47,989 bases of DNA. Origin: Sphingomonas sp. PAMC 26605 (GTDB lineage Bacteria > Pseudomonadota > Alphaproteobacteria > Sphingomonadales > Sphingomonadaceae). The stretch is from contig NZ_JH584241.1 in the NCBI RefSeq assembly GCF_000241485.1, positions 1,345,544 to 1,393,532 of the forward strand. Reading direction: 5' to 3'. Below the pieces are notes generated by a model. It was not told where the DNA came from, searched no databases, and saw only the letters and a program-made list of their open reading frames with translations. A program made the position numbers and the translations under genes. This document shows positions 36,390 to 45,092 of the stretch, piece by piece. Numbering within the stretch: position 1 is the first letter of the stretch; each line of letters begins with the position of its first letter.

Positions 36390-37585
36390 TTGTAACCCTC
36401 GGAGGAGGTCGCGAGCAAACCGATCATGCTGGCATCCGAAGCCAGCGGCTTCAGCGCAAGGTAGCGTCGCAACGCGGCGCGTCCGTCGCTCATGCGCCCG
36501 GTCTTCAGCAAAGCCAGCCCAAGGCCGCGGTGAGCCTCCGCCAAAGCAGGATCCATCGACACCGCGTTATTGTAGAATTCCGCCGCGTTGACCAAGTCCC
36601 GCACATTGCCGCGCGCGCGATACAGGTCACCGCGCGCCAACCATAGCGGTGCCGTCCAACCCGTCTCGGCGAGCGCGGTGATGATGAAATCGCTTCCGCC
36701 GAAATCGTTGAGCTTGATCTGATCGTCGAGGAAGATCGGCAACCACGCGGAGAGAGCGCGTTTATACCGTTGCGCGCCGTCGTCCCGCGTCGCCCCCTCT
36801 GGCGCGGCGAGCGCCGCCAGCGTCGTCGCGCGTTCGGCTTCGGGCGGATGCGTCGCAAAAAAGGCGACTTTATCGAGCTTCGGCTTTCGCAACCCGCGCG
36901 CAGCCGACGAGGCTTCTGCCTCGGCGATCATGTTCCGCCAGACGGTCGCGGCGGCCTGCGGACGCAGCGGGCTGGCGTTCAGATAGCCAATCCCCAAGCG
37001 GTCCGCTTCCCGCTCCTGATCGCGACCGAAGCGGTAGAAGCTACCGTAAACGGAGAGCTGGAGATCGTTGAAGCGCAACCGCGCATCGTAGCTCGCCGAC
37101 ATTGCCGACAACACCGCTGCCCAGCTCAGCAGGTCGGTAGCCGATCGATGGGCCTTGAAACCCGAAAGGCCGTGGCGGCGCTCGAAATGTCCAAATTCAT
37201 GGCCCAGCACGGTGCCGAGTTCGGCTTCGTTTCGGACCCGCAGCAGCAGCCCGCTGAACACCCGCATCGTCCCGTTCGGCGCCATGTTCGCGTTGAAGAT
37301 CGGCGTCCGTAGAATGTAGATCCGCGCACTTTTGCAGCGATCCTGGCCAACCGTTTCGCACAGAACGCCGCGCACATAGGCGTTGAGGGCCTCGTCACGG
37401 ATGACGATGGGCGAGTCTGCAAGCGTGCGTTCACTCTCGTCGGCCTCCTTCCACGCGCCGATCTCGTCAACGCCCGTTGGCTGATAAACCCCTGCGTAGG
37501 GCGGCGGCACAGGCGGGCCGGCGGCCACGATGGGGCCGGCAGGTAGGGCCCCGGCCAATACGGCCGCCGCGACCAAGCGGATCAT
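36386..37585 (-). CDS. Periplasmic M48-family metalloprotease with TPR repeats
   Basis: 399 aa exported zinc protease resembling BepA/LoiP-type M48 quality-control proteases. Signal peptide residues 1-21 (MIRLVAAAVLAGALPAGPIVA). The zinc site is 'LGTVLGHEFGHFERRHG' (HExxH, about residue 125), with the third ligand in 'READRLGIGYLNASPL' (about 195). 'FATHPPEAERATTL' is the usual late M48 motif. The C-terminal quarter has two or three TPR-like helical repeats ('AEFYNNAVSMDPALAEAHRG', 'RAALRRYLALKPLA'). ATG 37585 is picked because the signal peptide starts there and it overlaps the upstream stop (ATGA). Probably envelope proteostasis. Confidence 0.88.
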   Translation of the reverse strand: MIRLVAAAVLAGALPAGPIVAAGPPVPPPYAGVYQPTGVDEIGAWKEADESERTLADSPIVIRDEALNAYVRGVLCETVGQDRCKSARIYILRTPIFNANMAPNGTMRVFSGLLLRVRNEAELGTVLGHEFGHFERRHGLSGFKAHRSATDLLSWAAVLSAMSASYDARLRFNDLQLSVYGSFYRFGRDQEREADRLGIGYLNASPLRPQAAATVWRNMIAEAEASSAARGLRKPKLDKVAFFATHPPEAERATTLAALAAPEGATRDDGAQRYKRALSAWLPIFLDDQIKLNDFGGSDFIITALAETGWTAPLWLARGDLYRARGNVRDLVNAAEFYNNAVSMDPALAEAHRGLGLALLKTGRMSDGRAALRRYLALKPLASDASMIGLLATSSEGYK

Positions 37586-38334
37586 TGTGCAGCAGCCAGC
37601 TTGGGCTTGGCGCTTCCGGGAAAATCCTCGAGCAGCTCTCTCACCCGTTTTTCGGCGCCCTCGGCGGTGCGGACATCGCCGCCCATCTCGCCATCGGCGT
37701 TGAGCCACAGCAGATCCCCGGTCTTGAGATCGACCAGCCCGGCATACCCCGCGTGTTCGCCGGATTTGATCGCGAGCCCCGGCCCGAGCAGAGCGACCGC
37801 TTGCAGGAGCTTGCGTCCGGTCGAACCGTAAGCATCCTTATTGTATAGGAAGAGCGCATAGTCCGCGTCCTTGGCTCCGGGCAGAGCCGCGATGCCGCTG
37901 CCCAGCGACCAATCGAACACGTTCGCCTTGTTGTCGCGCTTCTTCGTCGGGAGCCTATTGCCGACGAAGAACTGGTAGCTGATGACCGACTGCGCGACGG
38001 CGGCAAACAAGGCGGAATATTCCGCGACAAGCTGCGCATCGGCGCCGATGGCATCGGGCGCCGTCACGACCCTATTTCCGAGCATCCCCTGACGGGATGC
38101 CAAAGCCGCACCGATGTTCTTGATCGCTTGATCGGTCCAGTCGCCGTTCGGCTCGAATAGGCCGCCGGTCGACTGCGCTCCCACGCGCACCGTCGGGCGA
38201 AACATCAAGATCGTCTTGCCCGTGTTGGCCGGAAGCGCGAATCCCGCTTTGACGGCGGTCCGCTCTTGCGCCGCCGCAGGTTGCGCGATCCCGGCCGCCG
38301 CATACGCGGCGAGCACCCAGACACCAGGTTTCAT
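37582..38334 (-). CDS. Secreted protein, first gene of the M48 operon
   Basis: 250 aa exported protein: signal peptide residues 1-25 (KPGVWVLAAYAAAGIAQPAAA then QERTAV). The mature domain has an alternating alpha/beta pattern ('KTILMFRPTVRVGAQSTGG', 'DADYALFLYNKDAYGSTGR', 'GYAGLVDLKTGDLLWLNADG') reminiscent of periplasmic CsgG/LpoB-like or DUF799 lipoprotein folds, but it lacks a lipobox and I make no firm assignment. ATG 38334 follows GGGGGAAAC. It overlaps the protease start by 4 nt, so the three genes form one coupled operon, probably for one envelope function. Confidence 0.75.
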   Translation of the reverse strand: MKPGVWVLAAYAAAGIAQPAAAQERTAVKAGFALPANTGKTILMFRPTVRVGAQSTGGLFEPNGDWTDQAIKNIGAALASRQGMLGNRVVTAPDAIGADAQLVAEYSALFAAVAQSVISYQFFVGNRLPTKKRDNKANVFDWSLGSGIAALPGAKDADYALFLYNKDAYGSTGRKLLQAVALLGPGLAIKSGEHAGYAGLVDLKTGDLLWLNADGEMGGDVRTAEGAEKRVRELLEDFPGSAKPKLAAAQ

Positions 38335-38998
38335 GTTTCCCCCGAAACGTATCCCCACGGCGGATACGCTATCGGGCAATTCGCTCCTTCACAAGGTGCA
38401 TATGCTCGGATCGACTGCCCGCCAATCCGAGGTATCCGTAATGCGGGCCTGGCACGGGTCGGTTTTCGCGATTTCGGGCCCGTATGCGAATAGGCTCGGA
38501 TCGATGCCGATCGATACGGAAAGCGCGACCAACACTAAGGTAGAATTGCACGCTCAAGGACAGCGCGCGCGATCCCGAAGACCTGGCGCGGATTGCCGGA
38601 AAACGCCTTGGCGATGCCGCCCTTGCCGAGCGTGGGGGGTATAGGCGCCCGCCGAGCTCAGTATCGGAACGCCGACGACCGGCGCGTTGATATCGTGATG
38701 GCCCGACGTGTTGCAACGCAGGTCTGTGCGGTTGTCGGGGTGCGCGACATATCGACCGCGTGCGCGATCCTGTAACGCCCGCAATCCGCGCCGCGCCCGA
38801 CCAGATCGCCGCCGAGCGCGCCGGTCTGCTCGAGCTCATCGCCGTCGTGCGCGGGGACAACAAAGCCTACTGCATCGTCGACGAGGCCGATTCGTCGAAC
38901 CGGCCCCGTTCCGCGACCATTATGCGACGGCCACCGAGCGGATCGCGGCGCAGCAGCCACACCCTGCGCGGACTCGATCCGGCCAACCGCCTAGGCGA
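38335..38998. other. Gene-poor region with possible decayed coding remnants
   Basis: No complete gene. The first 60-100 nt should hold the promoter of the secretory operon. Plus-strand fragments with protein-like wording occur: 38546-38690 ('DSARDPEDLARIAGKRLGDA') and 38760-38960 ('AERAGLLELIAVVRGDNKAY', continuing only after a frameshift near 38895). The minus strand also gives 'GGIAKAFSGNPRQVFGIARA' at about 38560-38640. These contradict each other, so I treat the region as degenerate; no family is recognisable. Confidence 0.3.
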
Positions 38999-40834
38999 TC
39001 ATTGCACGAGGCGCGAGGTCTGCAGTGCGGTCGAGAACAATTGCTGGAGCGCCGTGGTGATACTGTCGTTGGCCGACACGGTCTGGACGAGCGCGGCGCC
39101 GTTGGTGCCGGGCGAGGCGCATTTCTGCAGCGCGGTCAGCACCTGATCCGAACTTCCCGCACTGCCGTTCGGGTACGGCGACGGAGGCGGCGGCAGGAAC
39201 GGCGCGACGTTCGACTGCGACCAGGAATCGTTGGCGAGCGCCTCGGGCAGATATTTCGTGTACAGGATCGCGATCTTGATGCCCTTTGCCTTGATCGACG
39301 TGCAGACCGACTGTTCGTTCGAGCGCAGCGGGCCGAAATAGCGGCTGGGCTGATCGACCATGCCGTCGGTGACGAGGAACAGGATCTTCTGCGGCGTCGC
39401 GTCCTTCGCGCCCGAGCCCGCGGTCGGGATGATGTTGTTCATCGCCGTGAGCATATTCAACATTTCGGTCGCCTGGTCGTTGTTGCTCGTTCCCTTGGCC
39501 GGCTGGCTGTTCTGCCACCAATAATCGTCGCCGGGAAACAGGCTCGAGGCGGAGAAGTTGCTGGGGTACGATGCGACATCGGTGAGCTGGTTGAGCGTCT
39601 GGACGGGCGTTGTGATGTTCGGCCGGCTCCAGTCGAACGAGAACATCTGCGCCTGATAGGTCACTTGGTATTGCTGCGCCTGGTTCGCGGCAAACGGGAT
39701 CAATTGGGTGGCGGCCGCGACGACCTCGTCCTTGCGCAGCACGATGCTGTCGGGGCTCCCATAGAGCAGCCCGTAATTGTGCGTCAGCCAATAGCCATCG
39801 GCCCAATAGCCGGTGTCATAGGTCGAAGACGAGCTGGTGGGGGTGCCGGGTGTCGAACTGCTGGTCGGGTTGCCGGTTTTCGGGGTGGTCGTGGAGTTCG
39901 TCGTCGGGGTCGCCTTCGTGGTCTTGGTGATCGTTACCGGACCGTTGTTGTTATCGGCGATCGAATAGGTGTTCGTCGTGACCGTGGTCACCGTCGTGGA
40001 GGTGGTCGACGGGTTGGAGGTCGTCCCGCCGTTGGTGGTGGTGGGCTGCGTTGTCGATGTCGTCGAGCTGTTCATCGGATTTCCCGACTTGTCGAACAGC
40101 AGCTTGGTCGTGGGATTGTAAAGGTAATAGACGTTCTGATTGGCGGCATTGGCGGTGTAATAGCTCGAAGACAGCAACACCTGCAGGCCGGCGCTGTTCT
40201 TGACGTTGATATTGTCGTTGTGCGGCAGATATTCATGGCACGAGAAGGCGCAGCCGGTGACGTCCTGCACCTTGCGGATGCCATCCGAGGTGGCCGGGAG
40301 CAGCATCGACGGCGAATTGTCCATCGCCAGATAGAAATCGACGTTGGGCGGCTGCGCGGCATTGGCCGAGGCCGTGCCGTGCACCGTCAGCGTGGTGGCG
40401 CCGAGGATGCCGCCGAAGATGTTGGTCGACTGTGCGGTGTAGGTGACCGTCGCGGTGCGCAGATATGCCAGCGTCTGGCCGCTGCCCGTCGTGCCATCGG
40501 TGATCGTCGAGGTCCATTGCTTGCTCTGCACGCCGCTGAGCACCGAGGACTGCGAGTCGAACATCCTATCGGCGGCCGCTTTCGACTGATCTCTCGACAG
40601 CAGGATCATCGCCGGCGAGACCGCCGCCAGCGCCGCCGCATCGGCGGCGGAATTGAGGTGGGTCTGCAGCCGCATCGCGCGGGCATAGTCGATCCCGAAG
40701 CCCGTCGCGAAGGTCAGCGGAATGATGGCAAAGCCCATGATCATCAGCACGCCGCCCTTCCGGTCGGCGCGAAGCCGGGCGAAGAGCCGAACCAGCGATG
40801 CCCAGGGGCTGCGCGCACGAGGAGAGTTCGTCAT
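38999..40834 (-). CDS. TadG-like pilus-assembly protein with VWA domain
   Basis: 611 aa Tad/Flp-pilus-associated protein. The N-terminal 'RADRKGGVLMIMGFAIIPLT' with one membrane helix (about residues 28-50) and 'GFGIDYARAMRLQTHLNSAA' is the classic TadG/TadE_F (Flp pilus assembly) signature. A VWA domain follows with MIDAS residues 'LAMDNSPSM' (about 172), interrupted by a long Thr/Ser/Asn-rich low-complexity insert (about 253-340) and resumed at 'ILFLVTDGMVDQPSR' (about 495). Such proteins lie in the envelope with the VWA outside. It is the third gene of a minus-strand set of three TadE/G genes, 8 nt after its neighbour. Confidence 0.85.
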   Translation of the reverse strand: MTNSPRARSPWASLVRLFARLRADRKGGVLMIMGFAIIPLTFATGFGIDYARAMRLQTHLNSAADAAALAAVSPAMILLSRDQSKAAADRMFDSQSSVLSGVQSKQWTSTITDGTTGSGQTLAYLRTATVTYTAQSTNIFGGILGATTLTVHGTASANAAQPPNVDFYLAMDNSPSMLLPATSDGIRKVQDVTGCAFSCHEYLPHNDNINVKNSAGLQVLLSSSYYTANAANQNVYYLYNPTTKLLFDKSGNPMNSSTTSTTQPTTTNGGTTSNPSTTSTTVTTVTTNTYSIADNNNGPVTITKTTKATPTTNSTTTPKTGNPTSSSTPGTPTSSSSTYDTGYWADGYWLTHNYGLLYGSPDSIVLRKDEVVAAATQLIPFAANQAQQYQVTYQAQMFSFDWSRPNITTPVQTLNQLTDVASYPSNFSASSLFPGDDYWWQNSQPAKGTSNNDQATEMLNMLTAMNNIIPTAGSGAKDATPQKILFLVTDGMVDQPSRYFGPLRSNEQSVCTSIKAKGIKIAILYTKYLPEALANDSWSQSNVAPFLPPPPSPYPNGSAGSSDQVLTALQKCASPGTNGAALVQTVSANDSITTALQQLFSTALQTSRLVQ

Positions 40835-40842
40835 AGGTGCAC

Positions 40843-41517
40843 CTAGTAAAGGCGGGGAGACATATAGATCGTGTCGCTCAGCTGCGTGGTCGGCAGGTTA
40901 AAGAAGGTCACGCCGGGCGTGTACTGATAGGTGACCTTTCCCATGAACAGCCAACCGCCGGCGGTGCCGACCTGGATCTTCTTGGCGGTGCCCGGCGCGA
41001 GATTGTTGCATACGTTCGAGCCGTCGGGCGAAACCGGCAGCAGCGGGGCGGTGACCATCGCGGCCGGGATCGACACGATCGAACTCGCCGACTGGGTCTG
41101 GCCCGAGGGGAGCGTGCCGGCGGTGTGGGTCGAGGCGACCGCGGTCGCGCCGCTGCCGTCGGCGGCCTGTGTCTGCGCCTGGGTCCAGACGACATAGGCG
41201 TGCGTTGCGTCGCAGACGCGCAGCAGCGAAACCTGTTCGGTCGCCTTGTCGAGCTTGTACGGCGACAGGACCACCGCGCTGGCGCTGAGATACGATGTCG
41301 CGCTGGCGTCCTCCGGCTTGTTGTAGATGATCGCTGGCGACATGGTGCGTCCGACCAGATCGACGACCGAGCGCGTCGCGGTGGTGACCTTGCGCGTGCA
41401 CGAGATCAGGTCGAGCGCGGCCGACCCGCCGAGATACATGACGATCAGGACCGGCAGGCACAGCGCGAACTCGATGAGCGCGACCCCGCGGACGCTGTCG
41501 GACAGACGCCTCAGCAC
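40843..41517 (-). CDS. TadE/TadG-family pilus-assembly protein
   Basis: 224 aa single-pass protein with a pseudopilin-like N terminus: 'RGVALIEFALCLPVLIVMYL' (about residues 10-29), with the Glu expected at the prepilin-type helix start. The remainder is extracytoplasmic and mostly beta-like. GTG 41517 is chosen since it overlaps the previous stop (GTGCTGA) and places the helix near the N terminus; an upstream GTG at 41538 is possible. Presumably a minor pilin or assembly factor working with its two neighbours. No tad ATPase or secretin lies in the window. Confidence 0.8.
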   Translation of the reverse strand: MLRRLSDSVRGVALIEFALCLPVLIVMYLGGSAALDLISCTRKVTTATRSVVDLVGRTMSPAIIYNKPEDASATSYLSASAVVLSPYKLDKATEQVSLLRVCDATHAYVVWTQAQTQAADGSGATAVASTHTAGTLPSGQTQSASSIVSIPAAMVTAPLLPVSPDGSNVCNNLAPGTAKKIQVGTAGGWLFMGKVTYQYTPGVTFFNLPTTQLSDTIYMSPRLY

Positions 41518-42182
41518 GAGGATTGCGCCGAATTGCACGAATAGGCCTCCGTCGTCAGCACCGAGGTCGCGACGAGCATGCGATTGTTGTTGGGCTGGTT
41601 GACGAAGTTCAGCCCCAACGGCCCGACGCCGGTCGGCCACAGATAGATGAGCTGGAGCACGACGATCTGATTCTGTCCGTCTCCGCCCGACTGGGTGTTG
41701 TAGCCGGTATTGGTCGAGGTGATGACGCCTTGGCTATTGTAGGTGAAGGTCGGCGCCGCGGTGCTCGCCACATTGTAACTGTTCGCGGTGCTGACGTTGA
41801 CGGTGAGCCGGCTGCACGACAGCATCGGCGGGAGCAGCGCCGGGATCGTAATCGTCTGGCCGTTCGGGTCGGTACCGGTCGTGCCGTTGCAGATCGTGTT
41901 CTTCAAATCGCTGGCCGACATGCCGACATGCCCGTTGGCGAGCGCGAGCGTCTGCGCAGACCCGGTCGTCAGCAGGCGCGCGGCCGCCAGCGCGGCGGTC
42001 TCGAGCATCTGGTGGGCGAGGAAGATCAAGGCGGTATAGAGGACGGCGAGCACCAGCGCGATGAACGCCGGCCCGACGATCGCGAATTCCATCGCGGGGG
42101 AGCCGTCGCAGTTTTGCAGCAGGTTCCGGCGATGGCGCGGCACCGTTCGTTGAGCTCGGATCGTATTGCGCAGCACCGGCAC
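41511..42182 (-). CDS. TadE-like pilus-assembly protein
   Basis: 223 aa single-pass protein. After a basic, Arg-rich cytoplasmic start comes 'GSPAMEFAIVGPAFIALVLA' (about residues 27-46), the TadE signature with a Glu at the helix start. The extracytoplasmic part is Thr/Asn/Gly-rich with Cys residues ('KNTICNGTTG', 'LSCSRLTVNV', 'YSCNSAQSSC') that may form disulfides. It is the first gene of the three-gene TadE-TadE-TadG set; its stop overlaps the next start. The start may alternatively be further downstream, since no clear ribosome-binding site precedes 42182. Confidence 0.82.
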   Translation of the reverse strand: MPVLRNTIRAQRTVPRHRRNLLQNCDGSPAMEFAIVGPAFIALVLAVLYTALIFLAHQMLETAALAAARLLTTGSAQTLALANGHVGMSASDLKNTICNGTTGTDPNGQTITIPALLPPMLSCSRLTVNVSTANSYNVASTAAPTFTYNSQGVITSTNTGYNTQSGGDGQNQIVVLQLIYLWPTGVGPLGLNFVNQPNNNRMLVATSVLTTEAYSCNSAQSSC

Positions 42183-42383
42183 GGCTTGGCCTCCCTGCGC
42201 GCGCTTATCGGCGACTTCTCTTTCAAATTTCGTTAACGTCCCGGCAGGGCGGCCTGCCTCCGTCGCGAAAATCGACGGCTCGCGTAAAGGCCGCGAATCC
42301 TGCGGTAGATCTCGCTCAGCCAGACGCTAAGCAGGGCGCACGAAGAAAGCGCGGTCGAGGCCGGGAGTCGCCGATTATCCGGG

Positions 42384-43163
42384 TTAGCGCGATGACGCGG
42401 CGACATAGGCTCCAATGGCGATGACCACGCCGGGAAACCCCCGCTCCAGCAGTTTCTTATGCGCGGATGCCACGCGACCTGCGGCAATGCCCGCGACGGT
42501 TCCCGCCGCCCCGCCGACGATGAGGAGCATGGTGACGGGCCAATCGACCAGACCCGAGATCGCATAGGAGGTCGCGGTCGTCAGGCCGAGTGCACTGACC
42601 ACGACCAGCGACGTGCCGATCGCAACGGAGAGCGGCATGGCGGTGGCGAGGATCAGCCCGGGCACGATTAGGAACCCGCCGCCGATGCCGAAGAACCCGG
42701 CTGCAAACCCCACGCCCAGCCCGATCGGGACGAGCCGCGGCAGGAGCGTCGTGGCCGTGTCGCGGGTCAGGCGAACGTCCGGTTGCTCCGCCATGCGCCG
42801 CGTGCGCAGCATCGACAGACCCACGCCGATCATCAGCAGGCCGAACAGGACGAGCAGCCGCTTGCCGTCGACCGCCTTGCCGATTTCGGCACCGAACGCT
42901 GCGCCGATCATGCCCGACACCGCGAAGACTCCCGCGCAGCGCCATTTGACGCGACCCGCGCGGGCATGGCCCGCCAGCGCCGCCACCGCATTCACCGTCA
43001 CCGCGACCGCGGCGGTGCCGATCGCCGCGTGCGCGGATCCGATCCCGACGCCATAGACCAGCAGCGGCACGGCGATGATCGAGCCGCCCCCGCCGACCAG
43101 CCCGAGAATGAGACCGATCACCCCGCCCGAGGCGAGCGCGGCAAGGATGGTGGTCGTCTCCAT
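42384..43163 (-). CDS. TauE/SafE-family sulfite/anion exporter
   Basis: 259 aa inner-membrane permease with about eight hydrophobic segments in two homologous halves. Glycine-rich family motifs occur in each half: 'LGLVGGGGSIIAVPLLVYGV' (about residues 20-39) and 'GFFGIGGGFLIVPGLILATA' (about 157-176). In BigR-type loci this family is proposed to export sulfite or thiosulfate made from persulfide oxidation. It begins 7 nt after the rhodanese stop, so it belongs to the bigR operon as its third gene. Confidence 0.92.
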   Translation of the reverse strand: METTTILAALASGGVIGLILGLVGGGGSIIAVPLLVYGVGIGSAHAAIGTAAVAVTVNAVAALAGHARAGRVKWRCAGVFAVSGMIGAAFGAEIGKAVDGKRLLVLFGLLMIGVGLSMLRTRRMAEQPDVRLTRDTATTLLPRLVPIGLGVGFAAGFFGIGGGFLIVPGLILATAMPLSVAIGTSLVVVSALGLTTATSYAISGLVDWPVTMLLIVGGAAGTVAGIAAGRVASAHKKLLERGFPGVVIAIGAYVAASSR

Positions 43164-43170
43164 CGTCGGC

Positions 43171-43689
43171 TCAGGCGGTCACGCGCCAGTTCCACGGCAT
43201 CAGGCGCACCACTTTGGTCATCCCGCACCAGCCCGTCGCGCCGGCATAGGTCAGCCCTGCGCCGATGAACGCCGACACGCCGAAAAACGCAGGCGAGACG
43301 AACAGGCCGAGCACCACGCCGGCCAGCACCAGCGCACCCGCGGTGATCTGCACTTGCCGCATCATGTCGAGCGGCTGGGCGCGGTCGACCACGGTCGGAT
43401 GACCCGCGCCGCGCCAAGCGTCGATCCCGCCGTCGAGGATATAGGCGGGCGCGCCGTGCGCCGCATCGGCAAGCTGCCGCGCATTGGCGGCGGTCCGCAT
43501 CCCGGAGCGACAGTGAAAGACGACCGGGCTTTCATCCTGGACAAGGTCTCCGATACGCTCGAGCGGCAGGTTAAGCGCGTCGCGGATGTGTTCGCGCGCA
43601 TATTCGTCGGTTCCGCGAATATCGACGAGGCGGGCTCCGGCATCGATCGCGATGCGGGCATCGGCTGGGGAAAGCGTGGTAGGGGTCAT
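43171..43689 (-). CDS. Membrane-anchored rhodanese (YgaP-like sulfurtransferase)
   Basis: 172 aa protein: rhodanese domain (residues 1-105) with 'RLVDIRGTDEYAREHI' and the active-site loop 'FHCRSGMRT' carrying the catalytic Cys (about residue 64). Two membrane helices follow (about 112-160; DUF2892-like, as in E. coli YgaP) with 'AGATGWCGMTKVVRLMPWN' at the end. It probably moves sulfane sulfur between persulfide carriers at the membrane. It starts 4 nt after the bigR stop and is followed by the TauE exporter. Confidence 0.9.
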   Translation of the reverse strand: MTPTTLSPADARIAIDAGARLVDIRGTDEYAREHIRDALNLPLERIGDLVQDESPVVFHCRSGMRTAANARQLADAAHGAPAYILDGGIDAWRGAGHPTVVDRAQPLDMMRQVQITAGALVLAGVVLGLFVSPAFFGVSAFIGAGLTYAGATGWCGMTKVVRLMPWNWRVTA

Positions 43690-43693
43690 CGCG

Positions 43694-44014
43694 TCAATCC
43701 TTGCAATACAATTGGTAGAGCGTGGTGAGCAGCATCTCGACGCGCGGATCGCCGAGCCGATACCAGAGCGTCTGGCTTTCGCGGCGGAAGGCGACGAGGC
43801 CTTCCTCGCGCATCTTCGCGAGGTGCTGCGAGCAGGCCGATTGCGACAGGCCGACATCGCGCGCGAGGTCGCCCACGGTCATTTCGCCATGTTCGACCAG
43901 TTTGCACAGCAGCATCAGCCGCCGCGCATTGCCGATCGCCTTGAGGGTATCCGCGACCTGGTCGGCCTTCTGCTCGAAGGTTGCCAGGTCCATCGACGCG
44001 GTGAGCATCATCAC
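43694..44014 (-). CDS. bigR: ArsR-family persulfide-responsive repressor (BigR/SqrR-like)
   Basis: 106 aa winged-helix repressor. The HTH is 'VGDLARDVGLSQSACSQHLA' (about residues 47-66), followed by wing 'REEGLVAFRRESQTLWYRL'. Cys37 ('LMLLCKLVEH') and Cys104 ('LYQLYCKD') stand where BigR, SqrR and YgaV carry the two thiols that form a disulfide or polysulfide when reactive sulfur rises, releasing DNA; an extra Cys61 is present in the recognition helix. It heads the operon bigR-rhodanese-tauE and is divergent from the dioxygenase gene, so it probably controls both directions from the 65-bp gap. ACGGAG is its ribosome-binding site. Confidence 0.9.
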   Translation of the reverse strand: MMMLTASMDLATFEQKADQVADTLKAIGNARRLMLLCKLVEHGEMTVGDLARDVGLSQSACSQHLAKMREEGLVAFRRESQTLWYRLGDPRVEMLLTTLYQLYCKD

Positions 44015-44079
44015 AACTCCGTTAGAGGTTGCTAATTTAGTGATCGTTCATATATAGTCAAGACTTAGCGGAGACGATC
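44015..44079. promoter_or_regulatory. Divergent bigR / persulfide dioxygenase promoter region
   Basis: 65-bp AT-rich gap, clearly poorer in GC than its surroundings, with TTGCTAATTTAG and TTCATATATAGTC blocks (44029-44060). It must hold the promoters of both transcription units and, by analogy with BigR loci, an AT-rich operator overlapping their -10 regions. The exact operator cannot be fixed by eye. Confidence 0.5.
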
Positions 44080-44985
44080 ATGACCCGACCTTCGATCACG
44101 GCCTTTTTCGACGCGCTGACGAACACGATCAGCTATCTCGTCGCTGACCCCACGACGCGCACCGCCGCGGTCATCGACCCGGTGCTCGACTTCGATCTGG
44201 CGAGCGGCATGGCCGATACGCGCTCGGTCGAGCGGATCATCGCCTTCGCGCGCGACAGTGACTGGCGGATCACGATGGTGCTGGAGACCCACGCCCATGC
44301 CGACCATCTCTCGGCCGCGCCGATCCTCAAGGCGCGCACGGGCGCATCGATCGGGATCGGCGCGCACATCCGCGACGTGCAGCGCATCTTCCGCCCGGTC
44401 TTTGCGATGACCGCGCTGAAGACCGACGGCTCGGACTTCGATCGACTGTTCGAGGACGGCGACCATTTCGCGATCGGCGACCTGGATGTCGAGGTGTTGC
44501 ACGTCCCCGGCCATACGCCGGCCGATGTCGCCTATCGGATCGGCGATGTGGCGTTCGTCGGCGACACGCTGTTCATGCCCGATTATGGCACGGCGCGCGC
44601 CGATTTCCCCGGCGGCGACGCGCGCACCCTGTACCGCTCGATCCGGCGATTGCTGTCGCTGCCCGACGACACCCGCCTGTTCCTGTGCCACGATTACAAG
44701 GCGCCCGGCCGCGACGACTATCGCTGGGAAACGACGGTTGGCGAGCAGCGTCGTACCAGCGTCCATGTGCGTGACGGCATGAGCGAGGACGATTTCGTCG
44801 CGATGCGCGAGCAGCGCGATGCGGGATTGTCCGTTCCCAAGCTGCTGTTGCCCGCGATCCAGGTCAATATTCGCGCCGGTCACTTCGAAGAGGCGGAGGC
44901 CAACGGCATCACCTACCTGCGGATCCCGGTCAAATGGCGCGATGACCCTGGCGGAGGCGAGACACCGACCGTTGCAGTGACATAA
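44080..44985 (+). CDS. blh: Persulfide dioxygenase-like metallo-beta-lactamase (Blh/ETHE1 family)
   Basis: 301 aa cytoplasmic metallo-beta-lactamase-fold enzyme. Metal-binding motif 'LETHAHADHLSAA' (about residues 69-81), 'VLHVPGHTPADVAY' with His (about 145), 'FVGDTLFMPDYGTARADFPG' (Asp; about 165-184) and 'LFLCHDYKAPGRDDYRWETT' (late His). The HxHxDH set and the 'PDYGTARADFPGG' block fit Blh/persulfide dioxygenases, which oxidise glutathione or protein persulfides to sulfite using one Fe(II). A GGAG ribosome-binding site precedes ATG 44080. With rhodanese and TauE it completes the sulfide detoxification pathway. Confidence 0.9.
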   Translation: MTRPSITAFFDALTNTISYLVADPTTRTAAVIDPVLDFDLASGMADTRSVERIIAFARDSDWRITMVLETHAHADHLSAAPILKARTGASIGIGAHIRDVQRIFRPVFAMTALKTDGSDFDRLFEDGDHFAIGDLDVEVLHVPGHTPADVAYRIGDVAFVGDTLFMPDYGTARADFPGGDARTLYRSIRRLLSLPDDTRLFLCHDYKAPGRDDYRWETTVGEQRRTSVHVRDGMSEDDFVAMREQRDAGLSVPKLLLPAIQVNIRAGHFEEAEANGITYLRIPVKWRDDPGGGETPTVAVT

Positions 44986-45092
44986 TGCCGCAACGGCTGT
45001 TCCCGGACGTTCCCTATCGGAATGCCCGTGCTCGATCGTCCCACGACGTGCCGCATCATCCGTATCTCGCGCTTCGTTGCAAATCGTCTGGA

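Noticed and set aside
38708..40846. 712-codon plus-strand frame opposite the TadG gene
   Set aside because: Repetitive Arg/Gly translation of the complement of the Thr-rich region; no domain.
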